A stretch of 64,000 bases of DNA from Hirudo medicinalis (GCA_011800805.1 MPNW01000083.1:17558-81557), one strand, 5' to 3'; positions 1 through 13,218 are shown, counted from the first letter of the stretch. Notes: generated by a model not told the origin, from the sequence alone. A program made the numbers and translations.

Positions 1-57
1 CAAACACAAACACACACACATACACACACACATACATACACACACACACAAACATAC
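1..57. repeat. CA dinucleotide microsatellite
   Basis: Imperfect (CA)n run with occasional T or A interruptions, starting at the window edge, so its full length is unknown. Confidence 0.9.
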
Positions 58-980
58 GAGAACTTTCACTTATAGGCCCTTAAAATGACTCGCTAAGCTC
101 CAACAAATAGTAATTAATTGAGTCACATAAACTTAAATTTGTGGTTTTAACTGCTGCTAAATTTTCTCTCCGAGAGTGAAGTTTGCAACTGTCGCTGTTG
201 TTAGCCGAGTTTTAAAAGAATTTACTTCAATTCCTGAAAACTGCTTAAATAGGCTTCCATGGTAAGTCCTTTTACAAGAATTGTTTTAAGCGTGGACATT
301 TCTGTTAATTTAAAGGTTAATTTCTGTTAATTTACGGCGGGGGGGTTTGGATGGGGAGTAATTGGTTAATTTTGAGGGAGGAATAATTGGTTAATTTTTT
401 AATTTCCTCCATAAATTGATGCACGCTCGTCACTCCCATTTGTTTGCAGCACCAATTACTCCTTCAAGCTTCATTTTTAAAGCACCCAAGCTTAATTGAA
501 GTAACACAATATTTTGTGTTATATTTAATAATTATTATTTTACTTTAATTGACAAATATTTTATGTTAATACTTATTATTACCTATTATTTCAATTTAAT
601 TGTTCCAATTAAATATTTTTTAACTCTATTTAACTGGAAGACATTTCGTTCGTTTTATCTGCCCAATTCATATCGTAGAAGATCATCCTGCTGTAAGTGC
701 ATCATCGAGGTACTGCTTATTATTATATAATTAATAATATTATATAATATATATATTATTTAATACTGGTTATTATTATATAATTAATAATATGCAGGTG
801 ACAATAAGGCAATGATTTGACAGAGTAATTACCAATTACCAATTAGTGCCACTGCACACGACAGACGAAGAATTAGCGTCGATTAGAGCACACTCGTCAC
901 ACCTTTCTCAGAACAAGGACTCATGAAGCAGAATCTTTTGCATTTTGATCGACCAAGGAAACATTCTTAAACGCTTATTC

Positions 981-982
981 AC

Positions 983-1017
<35 letters not shown>

Positions 1018-1028
1018 CAACAATAATA
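981..1028. repeat. AAT trinucleotide microsatellite
   Basis: About ten AAT units grading into AAC units. It belongs to the AAT/ATC microsatellite class that recurs through the window. Confidence 0.9.
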
Positions 1029-2043
1029 AAAAATAGCAGTAATATTATAATAATAAAAATAACAGTAGTAATAATATAATAATTCCTCCAGCGAGATTAT
1101 CATCGTCTTACGAACACTGCTTCAATTAAATTTAAATTTCAGGTTTTTGCATTAAAGCCAATGTTGTCAAAGTCAGTTTTTTGTGATATTTATTTGAAAA
1201 TAATGAGAAAGTGTAAAAATCCTGTAGAAACTGTGTTCAGAACTTTTCAACTTTTAACATATTAAATCAATTATCCAAACTAAACAACATTTACAAACAA
1301 AAACCGTAAGAGTAGCAAACCAGGACCCACACTTTTTATGCACAAAAAGGTCACTAAGTTCATGTCGGTCGAGATCAATGGAACACCAACACCAATGGAC
1401 TCCACCAACGGATTTAAGCACAATTTTGATTCAATTCGTCTCAAATTGCTCAAAACAGAATCACGCCTCCACCTCTATTCGAGGAGGCTTCACCAAAAAC
1501 AATCGGCGACAACGTCTGCGACTCCACGGAAGCGGGTCGTCAACAATCCCGCACGCACGCCTGAAACTTTTACTTTTTTGAGCAGATGCTACGCAAAAGA
1601 AAACAAGATGTTGAATCTCCGTCAATTTTAACAAAAATTACAAATAAACATTGAATGATAAAAAATATCTCTTATCACATCACAGGGCATGATGACGACG
1701 ACGATGGTGATGATAATGATGGTCACACAGGTAATGGATTGCACTAATATCCAGCACTATCAAAGAGTTGGTCCCATAACTGTGGCATTGAAGGCAGTCT
1801 CATTGAGAAAGAACCTCAGGTCAGCTACAAAGGACTGCATCTTTTGAGAGAAGGAGACACTTTCCTGTCAGAAAATTTAAGTGTTCATTGATGAGGATCA
1901 AACAACTAATTAGCAATTAATAGGATTAATAATTCATAGAATCAATAAAAATAATAATTGACAGAGAAATGTAATTTCTTGAGACATTCCAAGGTTTCTT
2001 ATAAGCTTTTCAAGGCATTTCTCACAGTAAACTCTCGAATGAA

Positions 2044-5000
2044 TCAGCCAATTTCTAATTTAAAATCGAGTTGAAGTTGAAAAGCAAACAAAGCGAAATG
2101 TTTGTCAACAAAAAGAACAACCCCCTCAATGCAAGAAAAGTGACTAACATCGGTCGTGGTGAGTCCCTGACCGAGGAACCTCGAGCACTCCTCCCCGAGA
2201 GGACACGAGGCCAGTAACTGCGGAATGAAGTTCTTGTAGAAGAATCCGAAGTCCACTGCAGCCATGCTGAAAATGGCCGCCACGACCTCTTCCCGCAGGA
2301 GGTCGTGAACTTTGTGGATGAGGAGAGAGGTCAGTAAGAAGAGGAATCTTGGCAAGAATTGATCCCTGAAGCTCGGCTGCGGAAAGAAAGAGGCAAGACT
2401 TAAAACAACTGCAAGCATTTGAGAATGAACAACTGATGACGAGAAGAAGTGCATGAAAGGTGACGTTGCATTGATTATTCACTGTTTTAATCTGATCATA
2501 ATATGTAAACAATAGATGAAATAAAATAATAATAATAACAACAACATAATATTTATTAACAATTTTTTATTATGAATTACATTTCAAGGTCAAACAAAAA
2601 AATTGAAATTCAACCTTTGAGTACATCTTGAATTGCTTGTTCAAAGCTTCGAGTTGGTCGAGAATTTGTCTTGCGAGTTCCACGTCAGACTGGGAGAGTG
2701 AAGTGTCATAGGCCTGTAAATGAAGTAATGTAACATGGACGTAATGTGAATGTAATGTGAATTAAGAAATTTATAAAAACTACTAAACATCCATTAACAA
2801 GGACAACGTTTAGTTTTAATGTTGATTTTTAAAGTCACTGTCACTTCAATCGACATCTGCCTACTCTCATCATGAGTGCAAAGTATTCCTGATATTGAGC
2901 CTGCAACTGAGGACTCATGTGGTTCTTGATGTTGAGCAGTTTGATGTTGTTGTTGTTGAGGAGGAGGCTGGGGAAGAAGAGGTTCCAGTTGGACTTGAGA
3001 GTGGAGAAGAAGACCGCGAAGAGGGCAGGTTTAACACAAGGGGAAGGTCTCTGGCAGTGAACGACAAGGAAATCAAATAACTAAGATTATTAGATCATTC
3101 AGATGTAACTTGAAGCTTATGAGCAAAATGCACAACGAACAAGAACATTTTAGAGATACAGAGGAGCACGTAAATATTTACAAATAATTCTTAATTCAAT
3201 TAAATAATAACAGGCAACAATTATTACATCATTATGACGTGCGTTGACAATTTCTTAACGACGATAACTGGAAAGGTGAGAGAATAGAAATAGGCACCTA
3301 ATTCGTGATGCGTGGGCACACAAAAGACAAATATTTAAACTCAAAATTAAGTTCACCTCCGCAACTGTCGCGTGTATGCGATTGAGGCAGATGTCCAAAA
3401 TGCTCGGCAGGAAACTGCGGGATTGCGGGGAACCGTCCTTGACCAGAGTTTCAAAGATCAGAAGGAGCCTGCCGTCGGGTGGATGACTTTTACATTACGA
3501 ACGATAACAAATGATAACAACGACATTCGGCACGATGGATCTTACACATTCGACGATCTAAAGAAGGAAACCCTGCGTGATACGACCGACTTAAAATATG
3601 ATAATGATACGACTTATGATAATAACTTTTGTAACTTATGCACCAATAATTAAAATAAGTATGCTAATGATAACAACAACAACAATACTGAGAAGACAAA
3701 TTAATTCAGCTGGTTAATTGTATACAAACTTCACTATGAGTTCATGACCTGAAGATTCTTCATCCTTCAAACTGTCAATGACCAACTTTCTGTCGAGGTT
3801 TGAAATAAAAACGGTTGCCAATTACATAATTAATAACAAACTAAATAACATTTTACTTGGATTTCAATTAAAACATTGGGAAAGTTCCTAATGGAGAAGA
3901 CGACAAGAAAGGTGATGATGATGATGATGAACCCAACGACATACCTTGAGAAAATAACAAGGAATCGGTCCAACACACTTCGCAGGAGTTCTGCGCCCAT
4001 CTGAGATCGGAAAGTTTGGATTATAGCGAGGAAGAAGCCCATCATTTTGCACGACGTTTCTGAGATTTAAAAAGTAAGAAATAAATAATATAAAATATGC
4101 AATCCTGGACTTCGAGCACACGAAACGATTTCAACCTTTCCTGTTAACGAAGATGTTGAGCATGTCGATCGCCCTCTCCACGTGCTCCAGAATGCACTCG
4201 TAACACACTTCCACCTTCTTCGTCGACGCCCCGTCGATGCCGAGCACGACGTCCGTCATCACCTCCATGGTTCTTTGGACGACCGCGTTTACTGAAGCAC
4301 GACAGAAAATCGACGATGTCGACCAAATAAAACAGCAAATTCTAATCGAAACGACGGCCGACGACATCGACGAACGTTCGCTTGAAAAAGTTCAAACCCG
4401 ATTCATTTTCGACGACGGACTCCGATCGTGCGGCAGATTGTGAAACCTCGTCGTAGATGTTCGAGAAGTCTTTGAAGAGAAAATTGCAAAAGACTCTCAA
4501 CAGTTCCTTGTGTTGGTTCATCGAGTCGTCGACTTTCTGAGGAGGCATCGAAGAAAGAAGGTGCAGGAAAAGAGCACGATAGGTCAGCGTGAGAGCCTGC
4601 AATAAATCTTAACTCGAATATGTTGCAACTATTTTTAAGATCTCGCTTTTTTATTCAGAACATCAAAAACAAAAAATAAAAAAAGATTAATTCTTTAATA
4701 ATAAATATCCTTGACAAATCATCACTTTTATGCAACAAATTTATGGGAATTTTGAACTCCACGAACTTTTGGGGGAGCGGTCGCCATGGTGATTCCGTTG
4801 GCAAAGAGGCAATGGAATGATGAATCGATGAGCGGAGGTTTGATTTCCACGACGAAGGACAACAGCAGCTGGCTCGCCGACAGCAAGATCTTCTCGGGAA
4901 GCTGCAACGTTCAAAAAAACCGTGCAAAAAGCCATCGAGCCGCAGTCATGCACACAAAAAAACTGAAATAAAGTTCTTTTAATTAGTAATTGATTAAGTG

Positions 5001-8000
5001 GTTCAACAGTCAACAGAGCTCATTAAGCATTACAATTAGAATCAACTCGAGTCGGACAATTCAAAACAACAGTTTCGACGTTAGCTTGCGAAGTAAGAAT
5101 AGAAATCATTTCGAAGCCAGAACATAATTTTAGCAAGTGGTGCATTAAAATACTGACGAATTCAATCTGCAGGAGAGGCAGAAGTGAATGTAGGATGGAT
5201 GGAATCATCTCGTTGCAATCGATTCCCAGGGAAGCCCACTCGGACGGATCCGTCCTGATGCGACTCAGGAAGGGACACCAGGCCTTCACTGCCGCGAGAG
5301 ACTCCGCATGACTGAAGGAGAGGAAACGATTTTATTCGAGTTTTAGTGCATCATTTCTTAAAAGTGGCGGTCGACGCTTCTTACACTTCGATGAAGTCGG
5401 ACTCCAGAACGTTTTTTATGGCCGAATCAACTTCGTGAAACCTCATCCTCGAAGAATAATCCATTAAACCCAAAAGCCTAGAAGCAATTGAATGACAATC
5501 ATGAGTTTAAATACAATCATTTTATGGTAGGCAAACACATATTTTCTTGAAATCTTTAACGAAAAAACCTCTGAAAAAGTATGCATCCCGTTCGAAGATC
5601 CTCTCGAGAATTCGAGCCGACGAAGTTGTCGGCGAGCGTCCCCAAGATGTGGAGAAATGTCGAGAGATCGCGAAGCATGCAGTGCAACTTCTTGCAGTCG
5701 TTTTCTGCCGTGATCACAAATCGTCTGCTCTGGCGGACAGAAGAATTTGACGGGCCTTCGCCGCTATTCTGAACCGTCATTATGTAGCCTCCGAGTCCAA
5801 AATATGTTCTGAGGGCCTCTTCGAACGGTTGGTTCTGAAGAACAAAAATGAACTGCAACTTCGGAGAAGCGTCGACGAGGACGCGTCGTTAGAGACGTTA
5901 AAGTGCGCCATCCTAACCAGATAAAGAAGAACCTCGTTGTGGTATAATTTTGCCACCTTCAAAATCACCTCTGTATTCTCCAGCAAATAATTCTGCCACT
6001 CTGTTCTGAACTGTTGCAACGATAAAATGGTGATCATCATCTGCCTTCATTTAGCAAAGGCGTGCACAATTTAGAAACTAACATCGTCATCAAGGACGTC
6101 GTCGTCCAGAGACTCCAAATGAGACTGGTTGTGTTTAAACTGAATAGATGTCAAAACCTTTGCTGCAACTTCTAGGATGATGTCTCTAAAGCTAAAAGCA
6201 TATTTTCAGAACAATTAAGAACCTAAATATTTATCATCATGAAATTTAGTTTGACAATCACGTCAGGAATGCTAATATTTATTGATAGATTTTTAAAAGC
6301 AACCAACCTGGATGAGTTTTCTGGAAATCTACCTGACTTCTGACAGGTCAGGTGTTCGAACAAATCCGTCCACATCGAGAGGCAGGACACGTACAGGCTC
6401 GTGTAGGGTTGCTGCAATGCATTATGAATTTAAATGCGAATGAATGCACGGCAGACTGTATTAACTGCATTAATAATCCATGCATATTCAATTACAGCAA
6501 ATTAAATTTATCGCATTCACTGAATGAACCCAACAGAAATCTGTAAAACATGTTTATGAAACCTGTTCAAAGGTGAACTTGATGAGGATTTGGAAGAACT
6601 CCTGATCTCCTTCAACACTCTTCAGGTGGTTCTTGATGAACAGATGAAGGAAGTCGACCATTTTTGACAGGTATCTACTGCTAGGCCGACAGACGAAAGA
6701 TATTTTAAATATATTTTATAGCCCTTACAATTTAAATACTTGAAATTTGTATAATAACTAAATCCAAAACTCATCAAAGGACTTACCCCTCGTTTAGATA
6801 TGACCAGATGTTTTGAGACTCGTTGACGAGCATCCCGAGAATGTGTCGAACGTTTTTGTGCGAATCGGCGACGAAGTAAGGGAACACGTCGGTGTTGAAG
6901 AGTTTCGAGCACAACTTCATGGACAGAACCTCACAAATGCAACTCAATGCCAATTCTGCTATTTGGAACCTGCACTGGGAGGGGCAGCAGTGAAGTCCTT
7001 GCTGAGAAACAAGGAAGTTCGTGGCCAGTTCGACGATTACAGAGAAGAGCGACTGCAAAAATGCATTTTCTTCTTCGGTCCTCCGCGGTTCGAACCAGTT
7101 CAAGAGGCCGGTGATGCATTCGAGACCAGATTTGAGGATGTTCAACCATTTCTCTTCCACACAAGAAGATGTTCTACTTGGGACGCCATTTGTTAAAGAA
7201 AGGCTGCTGGGTTGGGTCGCATCAATCTTGATTCTCACCTCCCGCAAGATGCCTGAAAATAGCCTTTCAAATTATTGTTCAATTTTGTAGCCTCTATTAC
7301 TAAGAACTAAGTTATTACTAAGTTAAGAACTTCTTTGAATATATTTATAAATATGTAAGACATTCTTTGTACGAATTTTATTGCAAATTTGTTAGAATTT
7401 CATTTGACAAAACTCCAATCAAATTTCAGAAAAATGATGCCTAAATTTGAAAAATGTCAAAATTCATTCAAACTTTTCTGTGACTTTTACTCTCGCAACA
7501 TTTCAAATTATTTCCGTAGTTTTAGCAAGTTATTTTCTAATGAATTTGCAACTTTCTACTGAAATAAACAAATAAACAGCCTGCACATCCTTAACAGCCA
7601 CACAAAAATGATAAAATGATTTTGTTGCAACTTATAAAAGAATGCAATCACTTCTAACCTGCAACTTTATGAAGCAAGAGAGGAATGTTTGACTTGAAGC
7701 CTTCTGTTAGTTGCCTCTTACGTCCTGAACTGATGTCATCCTTGGAACTTCCAAATTCTTCTGATGCCAAAACCAGGAAATTGAGGCCCAAAAGAACATG
7801 GTCCTCGAGCGACAACAACTGAAACACCGACAAGATCCGAGTCAAGCTTTGGTCAGAAGCAAGCAACGAGCACACTTTGAAAATACAAACGTGATTGACT
7901 TCGTCGAGAAAAGACGAGTAGTTTTGCGGCCAATCAAATCTGGCAATGGTGACGATCAGCTTCATCAACTTGTTACGAATAAAGAAGCTCAGGTCTTTGC

Positions 8001-9327
8001 CAGACATCAACATTTGATAGCAGTTTACACGTATCATTTCCTTCTCTCCGGAACCAAAAGTGGCACTTTGTCGACTCACTGCAATCTGATAAAACCAGCA
8101 ACAAACACAATAGTTGAAAAGAAATCTTGTTGTAATCAAAACAATCATAAAGATGGAATGACAAATGTTTAACATGTCCATTTGAATTATTACCTTCTAA
8201 CTAAATGTTCAGAATTCAGGATTTTGTAAAGTTAACTTGAAAACATTAACTTTATTTAACTTAACTTAACAAATAATAGTGGTCCTTAAGGATTGCCTCC
8301 TGCAAGGAAAAACCACTTCAATTTCACTTCCTATTTAATAGCCTTCAGACTCTAGGACAATCTTGAATTCTTCCAATGCTCTGGCTTCCACTGTTTGTGC
8401 CTTGAACTTATTTCAACCACTCTGGCACTAGATAATCTTCTTCCAAAGCTCCCTGTTGCTTTCTTAAGCATCTTATGCTGGTTTCTCCTTATTCTTATGC
8501 CTCTGGCATCCTCAAAGAACTTTCCTGGATCCATTGCTATAATAAGTTTCTATGAGGTGCCCCCTAATATCTCTCTATTCTAGTGTAGACATTTTTATTC
8601 TTCTAAACCTCTCCTCATAGTTTAAATCTCTGAATCCTATTATCATTAATGTTGCTCCTTTCTGCACTCTCTCTATAATTTCAATATCTTTCTTGGGCAT
8701 GGATTCCAAGCAGATGCACAATATTCCAGATGAGGCCTCACCAGTGACTTATATAGTCTCAAGATAATATCCTTCTCTACTTATTGTGGTTCTCCCAATC
8801 ATTCCCAATGCCATAACAGCCTTTTTTGATGCTTCTGCACATTGTCTGGACGACTTGTGCTTCTGTGGACAATTTATTCAATTTAATTTAATGACTCTCC
8901 CTAATCATGTTTGCTGAACATGATTAATTTTAAAAACCACTTAAAATCCGAAAAACTGCACTAACCTCAAACACTTTCAAACAGAACATCAACACATGAT
9001 CATTTCTCGTGTTAAACATGTAAAAAAGACAACTTTTCCAAGATGCTGGCTGTCCACAAAAATCTGTTAAAATCTTATCTATTGGAAAAATTTACAAAGA
9101 CATATTAATAATCCAAAAAGGTATATACGCCAAATGCAATCAACTACAAATTCACCAATTTCCCTTTTCTTTGCATTGTCAGCAGAATAGAATTCTGTTA
9201 GTAAAGCTTCTAGATGATTAAGTGATTCTAAATCACACGCCTGCGAAGTCGTAACAACATATTATAAAAAACACTTCGCAATCCAACAAGCAATTCGATA
9301 ATAAAAATTGAAAAGACAACCCACCAT
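2044..9327 (-). CDS. XPO6: exportin-6, multi-exon
   Basis: Exportin-6 is a RanGTP-dependent importin-beta-family receptor that exports profilin-actin from the nucleus. I read many exons on the - strand. The first codons (ATG at 9325-9327) join across a short intron to a conserved N-terminus containing LESLNHLEALLTEFY. The next exon carries TRNDHVLMFCLKVFE (8960-9090), then FIRNKLMKLIVTIARFDWP (about 7900), the very conserved ITAENDCKKLHCMLRDLS (about 5600-5730) and, near the end, HKVHDLLREEV followed by AAIFSMAAVDF (2230-2330). The stop is at 2044-2046. The order matches vertebrate XPO6 throughout, so the gene looks complete. HEAT-type helical repeats are expected but not resolved by eye. A LINE fragment sits in the intron at 8340-8890. 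The identity is firm; individual exon borders are only partly checked. Confidence 0.93.
8340..8890 (-). mobile_element. LINE (CR1/L2-like) reverse-transcriptase fragment in an XPO6 intron
   Basis: Read on the - strand, this intronic block gives broken pieces of the C-terminal part of a non-LTR retrotransposon ORF2. A thumb-like segment about forcing through an E-x-VQ-x-x-AT motif is followed by LNYEERF and RDIRGHLIE. After them comes a tail (8352-8534) with the spaced KFF, KMLKKAT and RVVEI pattern that precedes WN in intact copies. Stops and frameshifts interrupt it. It appears to be the same family as the LINE at 47690-49080. It is inert and shares XPO6 orientation. Confidence 0.7.
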
Positions 9328-9665
9328 CGTAGCCTTCCAGGAAAAAAAATAATAAGGAACAAACGTTTATATACACAGGAAACGAATATTAAACTAAAAC
9401 TTAACTTAGATTATTGTCTACAATTATTAAAAATTACAAGGTACATTAATGCATTATTCAAATCAAATTATTAATAAATAACGCAAATCATTTATAAGCA
9501 CATATACTTATCTTTATATATGCGAATAATGATAGCAATACTATTGCAAAAAATTAATTTTATTATTAATTTTTTTAATAAAGCCATATTTAAAAAATTG
9601 TTTCTAAAAGCACTTCGATATACCTTCTTAACAGTCTTTGCAAAGGTATTTACAACCTCGCAAAA
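9328..9665. promoter_or_regulatory. divergent XPO6/TRAPPC2 intergenic region
   Basis: Only 338 bp separate the start codons of the two head-to-head genes. The spacer is very AT-rich, and I see no clear TATA box at a useful distance from either gene. It must hold both 5' UTRs and a promoter that probably fires in both directions. This role is inferred from the layout alone. Confidence 0.5.
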
Positions 9666-10297
9666 ATGTCTGGTAATTACTATTTTGTGATAGTTGGTCA
9701 TAATGACAATCCTATATTCGAAATTGAGTTTTTGACACCGGCCAAAGCTACCGATCCGAAAGTAATGAAAGATGTTAATTTCTTCCTCTTTGATTAGCAA
9801 TTCTTTATACATTTTCGCATTCTTCAGAGGGAGGACCACAAACATCTGAATCAGTTTATTGCTCATGCCGCTCTCGATCTAGTTGACGAGCAGTTATGGA
9901 CTACAAACAACATGTACCTCAAAGTAGTAGACAAGTTTAACGAATGGCACGTCTCTGCCTTTGTTACGGCGTCAAGTATGTCAACTATAATTCATTCTAG
10001 CAGTTTTTAGATCAAGTAATATTTCTGTAATGAGATGATTTTGCTTTAGAATTCAGATTTCTTTTGCTGCATGATGTAAAAAATGAAGACAGCATCAAAA
10101 ATTTTTTTCAGGATGTGTACGAGATGTTTATAAAGGTATTTGTTTGACTAGTGGCCTTTATGCTCGATATATAATTTTAAAATAATATAATTTTCCAGCA
10201 TTCCATGAATCCTTTTTACAAATTCAACACTCCAATCAAGACATCAGCATTTGAAAGAAAAGTCCAGTTTTTTGGTAAAAGACATTTAACTGGTTAA
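9666..10297 (+). CDS. TRAPPC2: trafficking protein particle complex subunit 2 (sedlin)
   Basis: Small longin-fold subunit of the TRAPP tethering complexes that act in ER-Golgi and Golgi traffic. Four exons join cleanly: 9666-9761, 9828-9975, 10050-10135 and 10199-10297. All introns are GT-AG and 63-74 bp long. The 142-residue product is close to the roughly 140 residues usual for sedlin. It follows the family from [16 protein letters not shown] at the N-terminus, through [16 protein letters not shown] and VDKFNEW in the middle, to HSMNPFY and AFERKVQFF near the C-terminus. The conserved aspartate of the ALDLVDE segment, the equivalent of the residue altered in human spondyloepiphyseal dysplasia tarda (D47), is present. 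The gene looks intact. Confidence 0.97.
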
Positions 10298-10444
10298 AAT
10301 TAATGTATACAAACTAAAAAGTTGTTGATGTCTGTTTCCTTGAATTTCAAGCTATTTTGGCAAGATTTTCTAGCTACAAAATTAAGTCATAATAAGTATT
10401 TGTTTGAAATTTATCACGATTATTGATTGGTGTTTAAACAAGCA

Positions 10445-11148
10445 TTAATATAAATATATTACTTTGATTCTTGCTTGCCTTTGCCTCTCCAACATTTCTC
10501 TAATTTCTCTTCTGCGTTCATTTACTTCCTTTATTTTCTTCCTTGCAACAGCGTCAGACTGCTGATTCATTCTGGTATCGCACTGTTCTTGAGACAAAGA
10601 TTAAGTTGGTGACTAGTGCTAAACTTGTAGCAAATGATACATCCAGTAAAGGAATATAAATTTTGGTTAGCTTCATAACTTTTAAAATAGGGTATGTTGT
10701 ATTTCCTTGGACTTGTTCCTACTTTTATTTTTTGTGAGCGTTATTTGGATAAGTGTGAAAATTTTGAACTATGTTTTAGTTGTTTTTTTTTTTGCATACC
10801 AGAGGAATAAAAACTAATTATTTATGAGATCAAATCAAATTCGTGAAACCTTACTGATCCATACCTGGTAACTGCAATGGAGGCAAGCAATTAAACCCTG
10901 CGGATAAAAAAAACCATTAAGTCAGTGACTTTTACTGTTATGCAAGTGGACCAACTTTTTATTTCATGTCCTTCATTATCGGTGAGGGGACATGCGATTG
11001 GAAGACGTTGTCTTATTCCATCGGAAACGAGGTTTGATTCGAGGTGAGGCGGCAGAGAAACTGAGTGCCAAAATGTTTTCGCACAATGCACATCATCCTC
11101 TTTAGAACCCTCAAAAACTACTGACACCGTTTCGCGATCCAGCGACAT
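10445..11148 (-). CDS. unrecognised 127-aa protein with charged C-terminal helix
   Basis: I do not recognise this gene. Three exons join in frame on the - strand: 10936-11148 (71 codons, ATG at 11146-11148), 10865-10897 (11 codons) and 10445-10582 (45 codons plus stop). Both introns have GT and AG ends and phase 0. Residues 1-70 are acidic to neutral. The middle has several cysteines (ITGLIACLHCSYQCD). The last 40 residues are strongly basic and acidic in turn (ARKKIKEVNERRREI and onward), as in a long helix or coiled coil. No signal peptide or membrane segment is visible. It lies head to head with EBP2, 451 bp away. The start codon is the first in-frame ATG. I give moderate confidence because the reading frame survives two splice junctions. 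Confidence 0.6.
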
Positions 11149-11599
11149 CTCTTATGAAAAGTGTTGCTATGGAATCCGTCCTGTATTTAGAGAGCACCCT
11201 AACATGGTGGGATAAATAAATCCCTGACGTTGAACCGAAGATTTTCGTTATTGCGATCGTTTGATTAATACCAAAATTACTAATTCTTTTTAACAATTTT
11301 TGGCAAGAAGATGTTGCGCGTATCGATTACAGACCTTTGAAGTTTAACTTTCTGGATAGACTGTAGTGAACTATCTTAAATACACGTTAAGCCTCAAGTA
11401 AAGGAACTTTTGCTAAGTTTCCCTTTAAAAAAAAAGTTAAAAACTTAAATAAAATTTTTATATATTTTATGAATTACATTCATTAACTAAATTAATGTTT
11501 TAAATCTTTAGTACCTTGTCTATGAGCGTGAATGAGTTATATTTTGTGTTTTGAGTTGGACCGAGGCGTGCAGCCTTCTGATATTCCCGAACTTAAATA
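11149..11599. promoter_or_regulatory. divergent spacer between the 127-aa gene and EBP2
   Basis: 451 bp between two start codons on opposite strands. It is AT-rich with scattered TTTAA and AATTAA runs. No specific factor site is convincing. A shared promoter is inferred from spacing. Confidence 0.4.
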
Positions 11600-13218
11600 A
11601 TGGATGAGATTGATTGTGATTCCGACAGAGAGGTTAGTTATTTTATGAACTTTTGTGTTTTTAACATGTCCAATTTTGTCTTGAAATTTAGGCCCGTATG
11701 ATTCATTAAGAATATTCGTACTTAGCTTGAATTTGACGTTATGTTTTTGTTAAATTTATAACTATATAGAGCTATATATGTTAAGTAACTGCGAAAGGAA
11801 TTTGAGTTATATAACTCAGCTCTGGAAATGACTTTAGTGCTCCTTAATTGCAAATTAGTCTGGCAAGGCTTTTATTTTTGAAATGAAATTGCATAGTTGG
11901 ATAACGTGCCATGAAGACATTTTAAAATCTGAAAATAAATTGGAGATGTAATCTTTTTAACTTTCCCTTTTGAAACTAAAACTTTGCATTAAAAATTCCA
12001 GTTGCAAGTAGCTTTCAAGAAAGGTCTTTTAAAAAATTTAGTAAGACAGACTGAAAAAGTTATACCACAGACGACCAATAACAAAGTATGTAATTCCCGC
12101 AAACACAATATTCTTGTTTACATACTAATATTTTCAATTTAACCTATTAAATCTTGAAGCAAGGACTTATAGAGTCATTAGAGAGTTTGAAGAAATCTCT
12201 ACCATGGTCTGAAACACTGGATGTTTGTGTCGATCCACTTCCAATTCCGAGCTGTGTCAGTGTTGAATCTGGTGAAGTGGCTGAAAATCACATAAAGCGT
12301 GAAAACTTATTGTAAGCACTCTGCTTCTACTTTTGCTTGAAAAAACATAATCTATTTCGAAACATCTTTCTAGCTATCGTCAAGCACAAGCTGCCGTCTT
12401 GTTTGGCTTGGAAAAGCTTAAGAAATTGAACATTCCCACACAGAGACCAAACGATTATTATGCTGAGATGGCCAAGTCGGATGTTCACATGAAGAAGGTC
12501 TGTCATATTCGATGTGTTCCTGTCACTTTTCACTGCGATAAACGATTTTTATTGTGAATTTTCAATTTGCTTTATTTTCATTGTCTTTAAAATATAGGTG
12601 AAGGAAAAGCTGCTTTCTGTCCAAGCGATTAAAGAGAAAGCTGAAAAGGCAAAGAAGGACAGAGAAGCAAGGAAATTCAACAAACTAGTAAGAATTTAAT
12701 ATTTACTCAGTTATAAGTTGAATTATTAATTATTGATAAACAAAGTTTTTTTCAAAAATTTACTCAAAGATTGAATTCTATCTGCTTTTAAGGCTGCTAA
12801 AGAAACTAAGAATGCCAAGAAGAAAGAGAAACTTAAGAACAAAGATCAGTTGAAGAAAATGAAAAAGAAGTTTAGTTTTGGTTAGGGATGCTTTTCTTGT
12901 TCTTTTACTTTGCAAGAAAAGCTACTATTATAAACATCTGCAATGAGGTTTCATGTTGACATTGAATGAAGGTAAGAATGGTGCGGAGGGCAACGAGGAC
13001 AAGAAGGCGTTCAAAGGTGGAAATTCAAAGCCGAAGAAGGACGCACCAAATAGGCGAGTGTGGCTTTGGAACCATAATTTTTGTGATTTGTTGCTGAATT
13101 TGTGTTGATTCAAAACAGGCCCAACAACAAGAGAAATTTGAAAAACAAAAAGTTTGGCTTTGGAGGACAGAAAAAAAGATCAAAAATGAACAACAAGGAC
13201 AGTTTCAACGATATTTAA
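11600..13218 (+). CDS. EBNA1BP2: rRNA-processing protein EBP2
   Basis: Nucleolar factor needed for 27S pre-rRNA processing and 60S subunit assembly. Eight exons: 11600-11632, 12002-12085, 12160-12311, 12374-12497, 12598-12687, 12793-12880, 12972-13053 and 13119-13218, giving about 250 residues. Family landmarks are LQVAFKKGLLKN near the start, YRQAQAAVL, the signature RPNDYYAEMAKSDVHM, a long lysine/glutamate-rich helix, and KKFGFGGQKKRS near the end. The human protein is about 306 residues; this one stops soon after the FGFGG box and lacks the basic tail. The seventh intron (13054-13118) begins GC rather than GT: only that choice keeps the frame, joining APN-R to PNNKR. A polyadenylation signal follows at 13243. 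Confidence 0.93.

Larger units (their letters stand above)
1..2043. other. left spacer, no gene called
   Basis: This stretch lies beyond the 3' end of XPO6. It opens with a CA repeat (1-57), holds a direct repeat of an AT-rich 24-mer near 717 and 769, and an AAT repeat at 981-1028. A GC-richer patch at 1330-1630 has a 97-codon + strand ORF and fragments of open frame on the - strand. Neither has splice-consistent continuation or resembles a family I know, so I call no gene. Confidence 0.5.

Noticed and set aside
6813..7196. 127-codon + strand ORF
   Set aside because: Antisense shadow of a well-supported XPO6 exon.
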